Of a DNA stretch of 64,000 bases, positions 16,588 through 24,620 are shown one piece after another. The translations under genes and the position numbers were made by a program. Below the pieces are notes generated by a model, which was not told the DNA's origin, ran no database searches, and saw nothing but the letters and a program-made list of their open reading frames with translations. Position 1 is the stretch's first letter, and each line of letters begins with the position of its first letter. Source of the DNA: Lachnospiraceae bacterium. GTDB taxonomy: Bacteria > Bacillota > Clostridia > Lachnospirales > Lachnospiraceae. The stretch covers positions 62,001 through 126,000 of the forward strand of contig JAETQH010000001.1 in assembly GCA_021770785.1 (NCBI GenBank), written 5' to 3'.

Positions 16588-17316
16588 TTACTGCCCCTTT
16601 CTCATGGTAAGCCGCAAAAACTTAAAATTCGTCACAAAATAGCGTTTAAAAAGGCGTTTCGGATCCTGCAGCAGGCGGTACAGCCACTCTAAGCTCATTT
16701 TCTGCATCCACAGGGGCGCCCGCTTGATGGTTCCCGCATAATAGTCAAATCCTGCTCCCACACCAATCATCACGCCGGATACCCTGTCCCGGTGCTCATA
16801 CATCCACCGTTCCTGTTTCGGGGCGCCAAGCCCCACCCAGATAATATCTGCCTTTGCCTCATTGATTTTCCGGACCGCAGCCTCATCTTCCTCCGCTGAC
16901 AGCGGACGGAAGGGCGGCGACACCATGCCCGCAATAACAAGGTCTTTATACTGTGCCGGAAGCTTTTCCGACAGCACCTTTATGGTTTCTTCCTTTCCCC
17001 CATAAAAATAATGGCGCACCCCGTTATTTCTTGCAAACAGCTCCCCCATCAAATCCGGTCCTGTCACCCGTTCCGCCTCCGGGAACCCGTGTTTTCTGGA
17101 ATAAAGGGATAAGGGTTTCCCGTCCGGCAGCGCAACCGCCGCACTGTTCTGAATCTTCTGATACTCTTTGTCCTCATACCCCATCACCGTGGTATGGACA
17201 TTGGAAACACAGATATATTTTCCCCGGAGTTCTTCTATATTGGCCTCTATAAAAGCCACCGCCTCTGCCATATTTGTAACAGCAATATTCGTTCCTAAAA
17301 TATTACACGTCTTCAT
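16588..17316 (-). CDS. WecG/TagA/CpsF-family glycosyltransferase (GT26)
   Basis: A 242-residue GT26 enzyme, near the usual family length. The signature VGLGAPKQERWMYEHRD is at about residue 165, and the C-terminal APLWMQKMSLEWLYRLLQDP/RLFKRY is diagnostic. GT26 enzymes (TagA, WecG) add the second sugar to a polyprenyl-linked primer at the membrane, so this may be an early step in building the repeat. The frame is open upstream to 17481 and would overlap the previous gene. AGGGG sits 5 nt before the ATG at 17316, so that start is used (17319 is also possible). Confidence 0.92.
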   Translation of the reverse strand: MKTCNILGTNIAVTNMAEAVAFIEANIEELRGKYICVSNVHTTVMGYEDKEYQKIQNSAAVALPDGKPLSLYSRKHGFPEAERVTGPDLMGELFARNNGVRHYFYGGKEETIKVLSEKLPAQYKDLVIAGMVSPPFRPLSAEEDEAAVRKINEAKADIIWVGLGAPKQERWMYEHRDRVSGVMIGVGAGFDYYAGTIKRAPLWMQKMSLEWLYRLLQDPKRLFKRYFVTNFKFLRLTMRKGQ

Positions 17317-17372
17317 CATTTCCCCTATCTGACTGCAATCTGCAAAAAAAGCAGTCCACAGCCTCCTTAATT

Positions 17373-18215
17373 TTACGGCTGCTTCACACAGTATTCCAAC
17401 TCCACATTTCCCATAATGGACGGAATGAGGCTGAATGTGCTCTGGTAGCTCCCCAGAATCTTCCGGCACTTTGACAGGCACAGCATATCCACCAGCGCAT
17501 CCTGTATCCCCGCCTTAGAATCCCGGTCTAACACCTTCTCTTCATAGACAATCAGCTTTTCCGCCGGAAAATACTGCTTCAATTCCTCAATGGCAGAAGC
17601 ATCGTCCGTGGTCACATAAAAATCCGTATCCTGCCCCACCGCCTCCGCCTGCATTTTCTCCACAAATAAAGCCAGCGGACTGTTCTTTATCGCCTCCACA
17701 TGGTCGGTTCTTCGAATATGAACCCCCACAGTTTTCTCACTAATTCGGGAAAACACACTGTTTCCCCTCCGCAAAACCTCTTTTCCCGGCTTTAAAAAAG
17801 AAAAACTCTCCGCCCCAATCTCACAAAGGTTCGTGTAGGACTTAATATAACTCACAGGCTCCTGTGCCACCATCAGCTTTACCTTCTCATAGCCTCCGGC
17901 ACTCTTCGCCTCCGCAATCTCGTCACATTCAAAAAAACGATCCGCCATTCCCCGGTACTTCTTCTTAAGCCCATTGCTCTTAAGGTTCTCCAAAGCCCCG
18001 TTTTTCCACCCCATCTCACTAATCTCAATCACAGGCACACCCGTCTCAAACAAATCCTCCGAGCGTATCGCGCACCCCGCTTCTCTCTTCCAAACCACCA
18101 TCAGCTCTTTCCCCAGCCTCCTGCTCAGCTCATAAGCCGATGTCATAGCAAGCAGACGGTTTCCCAGCCCCGCACAGGGCTCAATCATTATCATATTATC
18201 CTTCTTCAAATCCAT
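17373..18215 (-). CDS. Fucosyltransferase-fold glycosyltransferase (GT-B)
   Basis: A 280-residue protein with the GDP-fucose transferase layout: an N-terminal glycine loop CAGLGNRLLAMTSAYELSRR and a central VGVHIRRTDHVEAI, whose HxRRxD is the GDP-binding motif of GT11/GT23/O-FucT enzymes. VTTDDASAIEELK and the C-terminal GSYQSTFSLIPS correspond to the nucleotide loop. It is divergent enough that GT11 or GT23/NodZ-like cannot be decided by eye. GDP-fucose is made by enzymes encoded in this window, supporting fucose as donor. The ATG at 18215 is preceded by GAGG; a TTG at 18221 is an alternative. It is 19 nt downstream of the flippase. Confidence 0.75.
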   Translation of the reverse strand: MDLKKDNMIMIEPCAGLGNRLLAMTSAYELSRRLGKELMVVWKREAGCAIRSEDLFETGVPVIEISEMGWKNGALENLKSNGLKKKYRGMADRFFECDEIAEAKSAGGYEKVKLMVAQEPVSYIKSYTNLCEIGAESFSFLKPGKEVLRRGNSVFSRISEKTVGVHIRRTDHVEAIKNSPLALFVEKMQAEAVGQDTDFYVTTDDASAIEELKQYFPAEKLIVYEEKVLDRDSKAGIQDALVDMLCLSKCRKILGSYQSTFSLIPSIMGNVELEYCVKQP

Positions 18216-18234
18216 TTCCAAATTACCTCACAGC

Positions 18235-19989
18235 TTACTGATGCCTCTCCGTATCAATCACCACAGCCCCATTCTCCACCTTATAAACAATATCGCAATT
18301 ACGTATGGTAGACAACCTGTGCGCAATAATCAGCAGTGTCATCTTCCCCTGTAAACTGTCAATGGCCTCCATCACCGCAGCTTCCGTTTCATTATCAAGA
18401 GCCGAAGTTGCCTCATCTAACACCAAAATTTCCGGTTTTCGGTAAAGCGCTCTGGCAATACCGATACGCTGTCTCTGTCCGCCGGAAATACGCACCCCGG
18501 CTTCTCCGATGACGGTGTCAAGCCCGTCCTCCATTTCCCTTACCAGTCCGTCTAACTGCGCCTGCCGCAATGCCTCCCAGATGTCCTCATCATTGATGTT
18601 CTCCTTCACACCGAAAGCAATATTGTTGCGGATGGTATCGTCCAACATATAAATGGTCTGGGGAATATAGCCAATCTTATCATGCCAGCCCCGCAGCGCC
18701 GTCTGGATATCCGTATCGTCCGCCTTAATCACACCTTTTTGGGGTGTCAGCACGCCTAAAATCAAGTCCACGAAGGTGGTTTTTCCTGCACCGGAAGGTC
18801 CGATAAACGCCACGGAGGTATTCTTTGGAATCGTCACATTGACATCCTTTAACACCGGCTCCTCCACATTGGGATAGGTAAATTCCATATGCTCCACACG
18901 GATTTCCTTCTCTAATGAAATCTTTTTACCGCTCTGTTTCTTTGCCTGAGCCTCTTCCATCTTTTCTTTATTTTCTGCAATCTCACGGTACTCGTCACGG
19001 ATTTTTTCAATGACAACGCCGTTGTGGATAATTGCCGCATAATAGGAGGAAATCTTGTTGACAGAAGGAAGTAATTTAAAAGCTGCCACTGCAAACACAC
19101 CCAGCACTACGACAAAATGCTGGTTATCCGTCGTTCCCTCCGCCACTTTTACAATAATCATTGCCATCAGCCCGGCAATGGCCAATGCCTCAATGATAGG
19201 CTTCGGCAGGGAGCTTAAAAACGCATTCTGTTTAATGACATAGGTGTAAATCTCATTCTGTTTCTCAAAATCCTGTTCAAAATACTCTTCCCGGTTGGCA
19301 ATCTTGATTTCCTTGATACCGCCAAATGCCTGCTGCATACATTTCAGCATACCTGCGGAATAGGTTCTTCTGTCATTACCGTAGCCTTCTAAAATCTTCT
19401 TCAAGCCCTTCACCAAAATAAGCATCATAACGCCAAGGCTGATAATCACGCCAAAGGTAATCAGCGGGTCCGTCACCACCAAAGTAATAATGAGCACCAC
19501 CGATACACACAGCTCGGAAGCCAGCTGCAACGCATTCAACACTGCGGTATAGAACATTTCCGGGTCAGTGTTGATGTTACGAATCAGCTCGGAACTGTTT
19601 AAATTCAGGAAAAAAGTGTACTCCTGACCGATATAATAGCGCATCAGCGTATTCTGCATCTGTTTTTTTCCATAATAGGAAAATTTGTACTGTAAATTGT
19701 ACATATACACCAGAAAAATATTTTTTAAGATATACACGGCGATAATCAGCGCCGCCATCAATATAATAAACTGGCTGGTATCCTTCATTCCGAGAAAATC
19801 ATACGCCCATCCGGCATATTTGTTTTCCAGCAGTGCCTCCGGCGTAGTCACTGCCTGAATAAAAGGAATAATCACGGAAACTCCCAGTAATTCCACAAAA
19901 GCGTCTATAAAAATAATAAACGCAAGGTAAACCAGCTTCCGTTTCTGCCGGTTGTCAAAAACTTCAAATGCTTTTTTTATCTGCTCCAT
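18235..19989 (-). CDS. ABC-type glycan flippase (PglK/MsbA-like half-transporter)
   Basis: A 584-residue fused permease-ATPase. About six spans fill residues 15-310, starting LVYLAFIIFIDAFVELLGVS, which resembles PglK, the flippase for lipid-linked oligosaccharides. The ATPase has Walker A GPSGAGKTTF (about residue 385), the Q-loop in GYIPQTIYMLDDTI, the signature SGGQRQRIGIARAL, Walker B EILVLDEATSAL and the switch His in IIAHRLST. It should act as a homodimer. No Wzx-type flippase is seen in the window, so this is the best candidate for moving the lipid-linked fucosylated glycan to the outer face. Head of the five-gene leftward operon, from a near-consensus promoter at 20083-20111. Confidence 0.88.
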   Translation of the reverse strand: MEQIKKAFEVFDNRQKRKLVYLAFIIFIDAFVELLGVSVIIPFIQAVTTPEALLENKYAGWAYDFLGMKDTSQFIILMAALIIAVYILKNIFLVYMYNLQYKFSYYGKKQMQNTLMRYYIGQEYTFFLNLNSSELIRNINTDPEMFYTAVLNALQLASELCVSVVLIITLVVTDPLITFGVIISLGVMMLILVKGLKKILEGYGNDRRTYSAGMLKCMQQAFGGIKEIKIANREEYFEQDFEKQNEIYTYVIKQNAFLSSLPKPIIEALAIAGLMAMIIVKVAEGTTDNQHFVVVLGVFAVAAFKLLPSVNKISSYYAAIIHNGVVIEKIRDEYREIAENKEKMEEAQAKKQSGKKISLEKEIRVEHMEFTYPNVEEPVLKDVNVTIPKNTSVAFIGPSGAGKTTFVDLILGVLTPQKGVIKADDTDIQTALRGWHDKIGYIPQTIYMLDDTIRNNIAFGVKENINDEDIWEALRQAQLDGLVREMEDGLDTVIGEAGVRISGGQRQRIGIARALYRKPEILVLDEATSALDNETEAAVMEAIDSLQGKMTLLIIAHRLSTIRNCDIVYKVENGAVVIDTERHQ

Positions 19990-20082
19990 TTTAATTCTCC
20001 TTTAGTCCGCCGCCCGGGGAAAAAACTTTCCTCCGGCAAATCCGGCCCCTGTTTTCAAATAACCCTGTTTCTGAATAGTTCC

Positions 20083-20111
20083 ATCATATTAAGAAAACAA
20101 CAACTTGTCAA
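20083..20111 (-). promoter_or_regulatory. Promoter of the flippase operon
   Basis: TTGACA (20111-20106), a 17-nt spacer and TATGAT (20088-20083) on the minus strand. The -35 box overlaps the -35 box of the divergent promoter by five bases. Confidence 0.8.
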
Positions 20112-20133
20112 ATTATTTCTGGATTGCTATAAT
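20105..20133 (+). promoter_or_regulatory. Promoter of the divergent acyltransferase gene
   Basis: TTGTCA (20105-20110), a 17-nt spacer and a perfect TATAAT (20128-20133). Its -35 shares bases 20106-20110 with the -35 of the flippase operon, so RNA polymerase cannot occupy both promoters at once. Confidence 0.82.
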
Positions 20134-20198
20134 GAATATCGTTATTTTAAAGTATCCAGAGAAACATTTTTATTTTATTAGGAAAGGTTCATTTTATT

Positions 20199-21260
20199 AT
20201 GGCAAAAGAAAGAAATTCCAGCCTAGAGGTTCTTCGCCTCATTTGTATTTTCTTTGTGGTATTCTGGCACAGCTTAGGTCCCTATCTCAATGATATCACA
20301 GGCTTAAACCTGGCGGATGCCGTGATGATTAACGCATTTACCAACAATACCAACCTGATTTTCATGATGATATCCGGCTATTTCGGTATGCGTTTCAGCT
20401 TGGAAAAGCTGATTAAATTAGACCTCTGTATCATTTTTTATGATTTGCTCTTTATGTTTTTAACCGGAAACTTTGGTCTGAAAACCCTGCTTACCTGCTT
20501 TATGCCTATTACCTTTGAAAATCACTGGTTTGTCACCTGCTATTTTGTAATTGCACTGTTTTCCGGCTTTTTAAACAAGATACCGGAGAAATTAGACCGG
20601 ACTTCCTTCCGCAATTTATTGCTGCTGCTGTTGTTCGTCTTTTATGTGATACCTACCGTATTCTTCCACGAACTGGTTGAAGATACGGGAAAAGGCGTTG
20701 TGTGTATGACCATCATGTATCTGGTGGGACGCTATCTGCGGTTGTATTACAGTGAAAAACATTTCCGCAAATCACGGCTGGGAGTGGTTTTCTTTACCAC
20801 CACCCTGGTGGCTGCCACATTAAATTATATCCTCACCTCGGTAAAGGGCGTATTTATGGGAATGTACTGCCGTGACAACTCCATCTTTGTGGTTGTTACC
20901 GCCGTCTGCCTGTTTTTATTCTTCCGGGAGCTGCATTTTACCGTAAAACCCATCAACCATCTGGCACAGAGCGTGGTGTTTATCTACTGTATTGAAGGAT
21001 ATATGCGCCAGATTTTTAACCGTTTTACCGACCTTAGCTCCCATGTGGATGACTGGTATTTTGTGGGAGAGGTTCTGATTTATGCCTTAGGCGTCCTCTT
21101 TGCCTGCCTGCTGCTGCACGAAGTGCGCCACCTGTTGTTGGACCGCTTTGACGGCTTTTTGGCAAGGAAGATTACGCAGGTAATCAACTACTTCACCCCC
21201 GGAGCAAAACGTGCCTATGATAAACTTCACGACGGCGTTCTGGCCGTCATTTCAAAATAG
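20199..21260 (+). CDS. Acyltransferase-3 family membrane protein
   Basis: A 353-residue AT3 protein with about ten spans, beginning SLEVLRLICIFFVVFWHSLG and MMISGYFGMRFSLEKLIKLD. It is paralogous to the protein at 14442-15503 over the whole length and is the same size, suggesting duplication inside the locus followed by change of specificity. It is transcribed away from the flippase operon and is followed 66 nt later by a hexapeptide acetyltransferase. AGGAAAGG precedes the ATG. Confidence 0.87.
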   Translation: MAKERNSSLEVLRLICIFFVVFWHSLGPYLNDITGLNLADAVMINAFTNNTNLIFMMISGYFGMRFSLEKLIKLDLCIIFYDLLFMFLTGNFGLKTLLTCFMPITFENHWFVTCYFVIALFSGFLNKIPEKLDRTSFRNLLLLLLFVFYVIPTVFFHELVEDTGKGVVCMTIMYLVGRYLRLYYSEKHFRKSRLGVVFFTTTLVAATLNYILTSVKGVFMGMYCRDNSIFVVVTAVCLFLFFRELHFTVKPINHLAQSVVFIYCIEGYMRQIFNRFTDLSSHVDDWYFVGEVLIYALGVLFACLLLHEVRHLLLDRFDGFLARKITQVINYFTPGAKRAYDKLHDGVLAVISK

Positions 21261-21326
21261 CAGCACAATCATTTTCACAAACATGACATTATGTGTACCA
21301 TAAAATAAACACGGAAAGGATACACT

Positions 21327-21935
21327 ATGAATATCCGCAGTATTTACAAGAAATACAAACGAAAAAAACAGTTAAAGGCGGCAGCCCCCTATCTCAATAT
21401 CCACCCGGATGCCATCTTAAGTGACAATTTCAACTTAGATCTCCGGGCACCAAAATCCGGCCATACCTATCTGGAAATCGGGGCAAAGAGCATGGTGGAT
21501 TCCTCCTTTGTCTTTGAGACGGAAACCGGACATATCAAGGTGGGGGAACGAGTGCACATCGGCGGCGGCTCGCAGCTCATTTCCAAAAATAACATTACTA
21601 TCGGAAATGACGTGATTATCGCCTGGAACTGTACGATTTACGACCATAACTCCCATTCTGTCCACTGGGAGGAACGAAAAAACGACGTCTCCCGGGAGTG
21701 GGAAAACGCCGTAAAGGGTCAATCCGTTTTACAGGATAAGGACTGGTCCGTGGTAAAGAGCGCCCCCATCACCATTGGGGACAAGGTCTGGATGGGCTTT
21801 GGGGTCACGATATTAAAGGGCGTCACCATCGGAGAAGGCGCTGTCATCGGCGCCTGCAGCGTCGTGACGAGGGATGTTGCACCTTACACCGTAGTTGCAG
21901 GAAATCCTGCACAGGTAGTCCGTACATTATTTTAA
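21327..21935 (+). CDS. Left-handed beta-helix (hexapeptide) O-acetyltransferase
   Basis: A 202-residue cytosolic acetyltransferase of the WcaF/maltose-acetyltransferase type. The hexapeptide repeats run from about residue 65 (VGERVHIGGGSQLISKNNIT) to the end (GVTILKGVTIGEGAVIGACS). The catalytic His is likely in IYDHNSHSVHW. GNPAQVVRTLF is the usual C-terminal acetyl-CoA contact. It should form a trimer and acetylate a sugar or sugar nucleotide. The stop overlaps by 3 bases with that of the convergent gene at 21932. Confidence 0.9.
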   Translation: MNIRSIYKKYKRKKQLKAAAPYLNIHPDAILSDNFNLDLRAPKSGHTYLEIGAKSMVDSSFVFETETGHIKVGERVHIGGGSQLISKNNITIGNDVIIAWNCTIYDHNSHSVHWEERKNDVSREWENAVKGQSVLQDKDWSVVKSAPITIGDKVWMGFGVTILKGVTIGEGAVIGACSVVTRDVAPYTVVAGNPAQVVRTLF

Positions 21936-23059
21936 AGCACAATGTACCTCTCTGTCCCCTTCACGGAGCGCAGATACAAATCCACGCAGGACTGGTTGGG
22001 TCCGATATGGTAATCCGCCTGTTTGCAGAGCTCCACAATGGCAAGCAGCTTGATTAAATTCTTTCTGCGAAATGCCCAGTCCTGCCTGTTAAAGGCTTCA
22101 TTATAATAGCCTCTCTCTTCTTCCCCTGTGAGGGTATAAAGTTTCCAATCCGGCCGCAATTCCTTTATTTTCGTCACATTGGTGTAATCGTCCGTAAAGA
22201 TAAAGAGATTTTCTCCCTGTAACCCTAACGCTTCCACCTTTTCCACATAGCGCTCCGCATCCTTTAACTCCTTATACTCTAAGCACTTGTCCCCGCCCCG
22301 GATTTGCATGGACACAAAATGCTCCGGCATGGACAAGCCCGCAATCAGGGCATCCATCTCCGCCCGCACATCCGGTTTCGGACAAATGGCAATCTCCCCG
22401 AATTTGGAAAACTGGGAGGTGGCAGTCCCCTTCATGTCAAAAAGCGGAATATCAACGGGATGGTATTTAAAAGTGTCATTGATACACATACACCAGATAT
22501 CCTGAGTCAAATAGTCCGCCCCGGTTCTCTTCTTTAAAATCCCAGGCAGAAGATACCCCTTGTACCACAGCCTGTGATGGCGCATTAAACTCTTGTAATC
22601 GGTGGGACGGTAATTGGCAATATGGTTTAATTTATCATGGTTGATGGGACAGAACGGCTCAAACAGCTCTTCCCAGCCTAAGCCCCCCTGCTTTGAAAAA
22701 TTAGCGTCATCCGCATAAATTTCAAAACGGATATGGTGCTCAAAGCAAAACAGCATATGTTCCATCATACTGTCCAACTCCGAAAAAAGCCCTGCTCCAA
22801 AGCCCACATGAAAAATCAGCCTTTTTTCAAAGGATTCATTTATCTTTCTATATGCTTTTTTTTTTGCTTCCGAATCAGCCGCTTCCTCACTGTCCATATA
22901 AAGGGACTTAATTTTTTCCCGGTTAATATCCTCAATGTCCTGCTTTAATTCTTTATGATTTCTATATTGCAGTACCATATCCGGCACTTCCACCGGATGT
23001 CTGATAAACATACACAGGGTCACAAAAAAATTCTGAATTTTTATCAACGCATTTTTCAT
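21932..23059 (-). CDS. Fucosyltransferase-like (O-FucT/GT23 fold) protein
   Basis: A 375-residue protein, not clearly assigned to a CAZy family. The C-terminal half shows FVSMQIRGGDKCLEYKEL, comparable to the HxRRxDK GDP-binding motif of alpha-1,6-fucosyltransferases but with QIRGGDK. LFIFTDDYTNVTKIKE and the final IGPNQSCVDLYLRSVKGTE occupy the places of the nucleotide loop in that fold. The N-terminal about 75 residues are a basic, coiled region without an obvious span. It is last in the operon with the aminotransferase and GT11 genes. A GDP-sugar transferase is likely; fucose as donor is inferred from the pathway in the window. Confidence 0.6.
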   Translation of the reverse strand: MKNALIKIQNFFVTLCMFIRHPVEVPDMVLQYRNHKELKQDIEDINREKIKSLYMDSEEAADSEAKKKAYRKINESFEKRLIFHVGFGAGLFSELDSMMEHMLFCFEHHIRFEIYADDANFSKQGGLGWEELFEPFCPINHDKLNHIANYRPTDYKSLMRHHRLWYKGYLLPGILKKRTGADYLTQDIWCMCINDTFKYHPVDIPLFDMKGTATSQFSKFGEIAICPKPDVRAEMDALIAGLSMPEHFVSMQIRGGDKCLEYKELKDAERYVEKVEALGLQGENLFIFTDDYTNVTKIKELRPDWKLYTLTGEEERGYYNEAFNRQDWAFRRKNLIKLLAIVELCKQADYHIGPNQSCVDLYLRSVKGTERYIVL

Positions 23060-23080
23060 GTTTCATTTCCTCTTTCCACG

Positions 23081-24559
23081 CTAATATCTGCAAAACTCAT
23101 AGTTATTATCCGCGTTGAGCCCCACATTGTCAACCACCGACTGGAATTCATTATCGTAAACTAAAATATTGATGCCCCGCTCCGCCGCATTGCAGCTGGT
23201 TCCCTCTACTACAATTTTCTTATAGGGGAATACCCCGCGGACATCATCATATCCCATTTCTACCGATACGGAAATACTGCCGGAGCCCAGATTTTTATAA
23301 AACAGGGAATCCTCTGTAATCTTTTTGTCCACGGGCAGCGAATACAAAAGCTCCCCTCCCTTAAAAATCCAGGTAGAATTTTCATCCATGTCCATATCAT
23401 ATTTTTTCAACAATTTGCCCAGTTTCTTTTTATCCTTTTGTTTCATATCACCGGCTATATTGATGCAGATAGTGTACCGCCCGCTTTCGGCAAACAGCTT
23501 TTTAAAGTATTCCTCTTTCGTCTCAGACTTGGTCAATGCCACATTGGCTGCCTGCTTTTCATAAAATCTGGCGTTCTTCTCCCAGGAAGCGTACCGGACA
23601 TCGCCCCTGCGGTCTGACACCTCATAATGTTCCTCTATCAGCTTTCCTAAATATCGGGTGTATTTCTCACTGCCGTCATAATTCAGATGGGACCACTCTG
23701 CAAAGTCCCGTTCCAAATCCAGCCCGATATCGGTATAATGCTCGTTAAAATCAATAAATTCCACGCCATAGGCTGCCGCAATCTGCTCCACCTGGTTATA
23801 AATCTCTTTGTCCTCTAGCACACCGCCCATGTAGGGGGCGGACACCAAAAGCAGCGGCACATCATTTTCCTGTGCCAGCACAATAATTTTTTCTAAATAT
23901 TCCTGTGTCTTTTCCGTCATTTCCCCCACTTCCGTCACAGAAGAAACATCCGGGTACCCCCCAAAAGCTGTGGTACTGACGCTTTTTAAATTAAAGCCCT
24001 TGTAATTTTCGCGGTTCACGTCCCCATTATAGAGCTGGAAATCCATCTGCTTTAACTCCTGGTATCTCGAATGATAGACCGGAAACCGCAGAAAATAGTC
24101 CATATAGGAAGCATTCGGTGAAAGGCTCACCTCTAAATTCTCCGCCCAGTCCTTAGAGTACCGCAGTCCAAAGGTATTCATCACGATTCTTGCCTCTTCC
24201 TGATAGTCCTCCGTCTCAATGGCACGGTACACATCTACCACCGCCAGCTCCGGCGTCTGGTATTTTAACGCCTCCTTAAAATAATAATAGGTATTCCAAA
24301 GGGGCTGGTTCGAGCCCGCCAGATTGTAGGAGGCGATTCCATATTCATCCCACAATACTGCCGGATTGATGTTGGTATATGTATGGCTGCTGCCTAAACA
24401 GAGAACGTCCACCGTATTCTTTTCCTGCTTATAAAACATCTGCACCGGATAACAGCCGTCCACATCCTTCATCTGGAACAGCCAGTTCACGCCTGCCATA
24501 ATTCCCACCAGCAGCACCGTAAAAACCACCACCGCCGCCGTACGTTTCGCAATCTTCAT
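23081..24559 (-). CDS. Membrane-anchored SGNH-hydrolase-like protein, partner of MBOAT
   Basis: A 492-residue protein with one N-terminal membrane anchor (AAVVVFTVLLVGIMAGVNWLF) and an outside domain. VLCLGSSHTYTNINP is the SGNH block I with the nucleophile Ser; EWSHLNYDGSEKY near residue 312 carries the late His/Asp block. The C-terminal about 150 residues form an extra domain without recognised motifs. SGNH proteins of this kind (DltD, AlgJ/AlgX, PatB-like) accept the acyl group handed over by an MBOAT protein and place it on a polymer. The MBOAT gene lies 61 nt upstream in the same operon, which supports that role. Confidence 0.8.
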   Translation of the reverse strand: MKIAKRTAAVVVFTVLLVGIMAGVNWLFQMKDVDGCYPVQMFYKQEKNTVDVLCLGSSHTYTNINPAVLWDEYGIASYNLAGSNQPLWNTYYYFKEALKYQTPELAVVDVYRAIETEDYQEEARIVMNTFGLRYSKDWAENLEVSLSPNASYMDYFLRFPVYHSRYQELKQMDFQLYNGDVNRENYKGFNLKSVSTTAFGGYPDVSSVTEVGEMTEKTQEYLEKIIVLAQENDVPLLLVSAPYMGGVLEDKEIYNQVEQIAAAYGVEFIDFNEHYTDIGLDLERDFAEWSHLNYDGSEKYTRYLGKLIEEHYEVSDRRGDVRYASWEKNARFYEKQAANVALTKSETKEEYFKKLFAESGRYTICINIAGDMKQKDKKKLGKLLKKYDMDMDENSTWIFKGGELLYSLPVDKKITEDSLFYKNLGSGSISVSVEMGYDDVRGVFPYKKIVVEGTSCNAAERGINILVYDNEFQSVVDNVGLNADNNYEFCRY

Positions 24560-24620
24560 ATGTCCTCCTGTACTTGTATGCCGTCACTGATATTCCGCCG
24601 GATATCGGTGTGCCGGTACG

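Noticed and set aside
17317-17481. N-terminal extension of the GT26 gene overlapping the fucosyltransferase-like gene
   Set aside because: The extension has no family similarity and lacks a ribosome site. The ATG at 17316 starts at the normal GT26 N-terminus.
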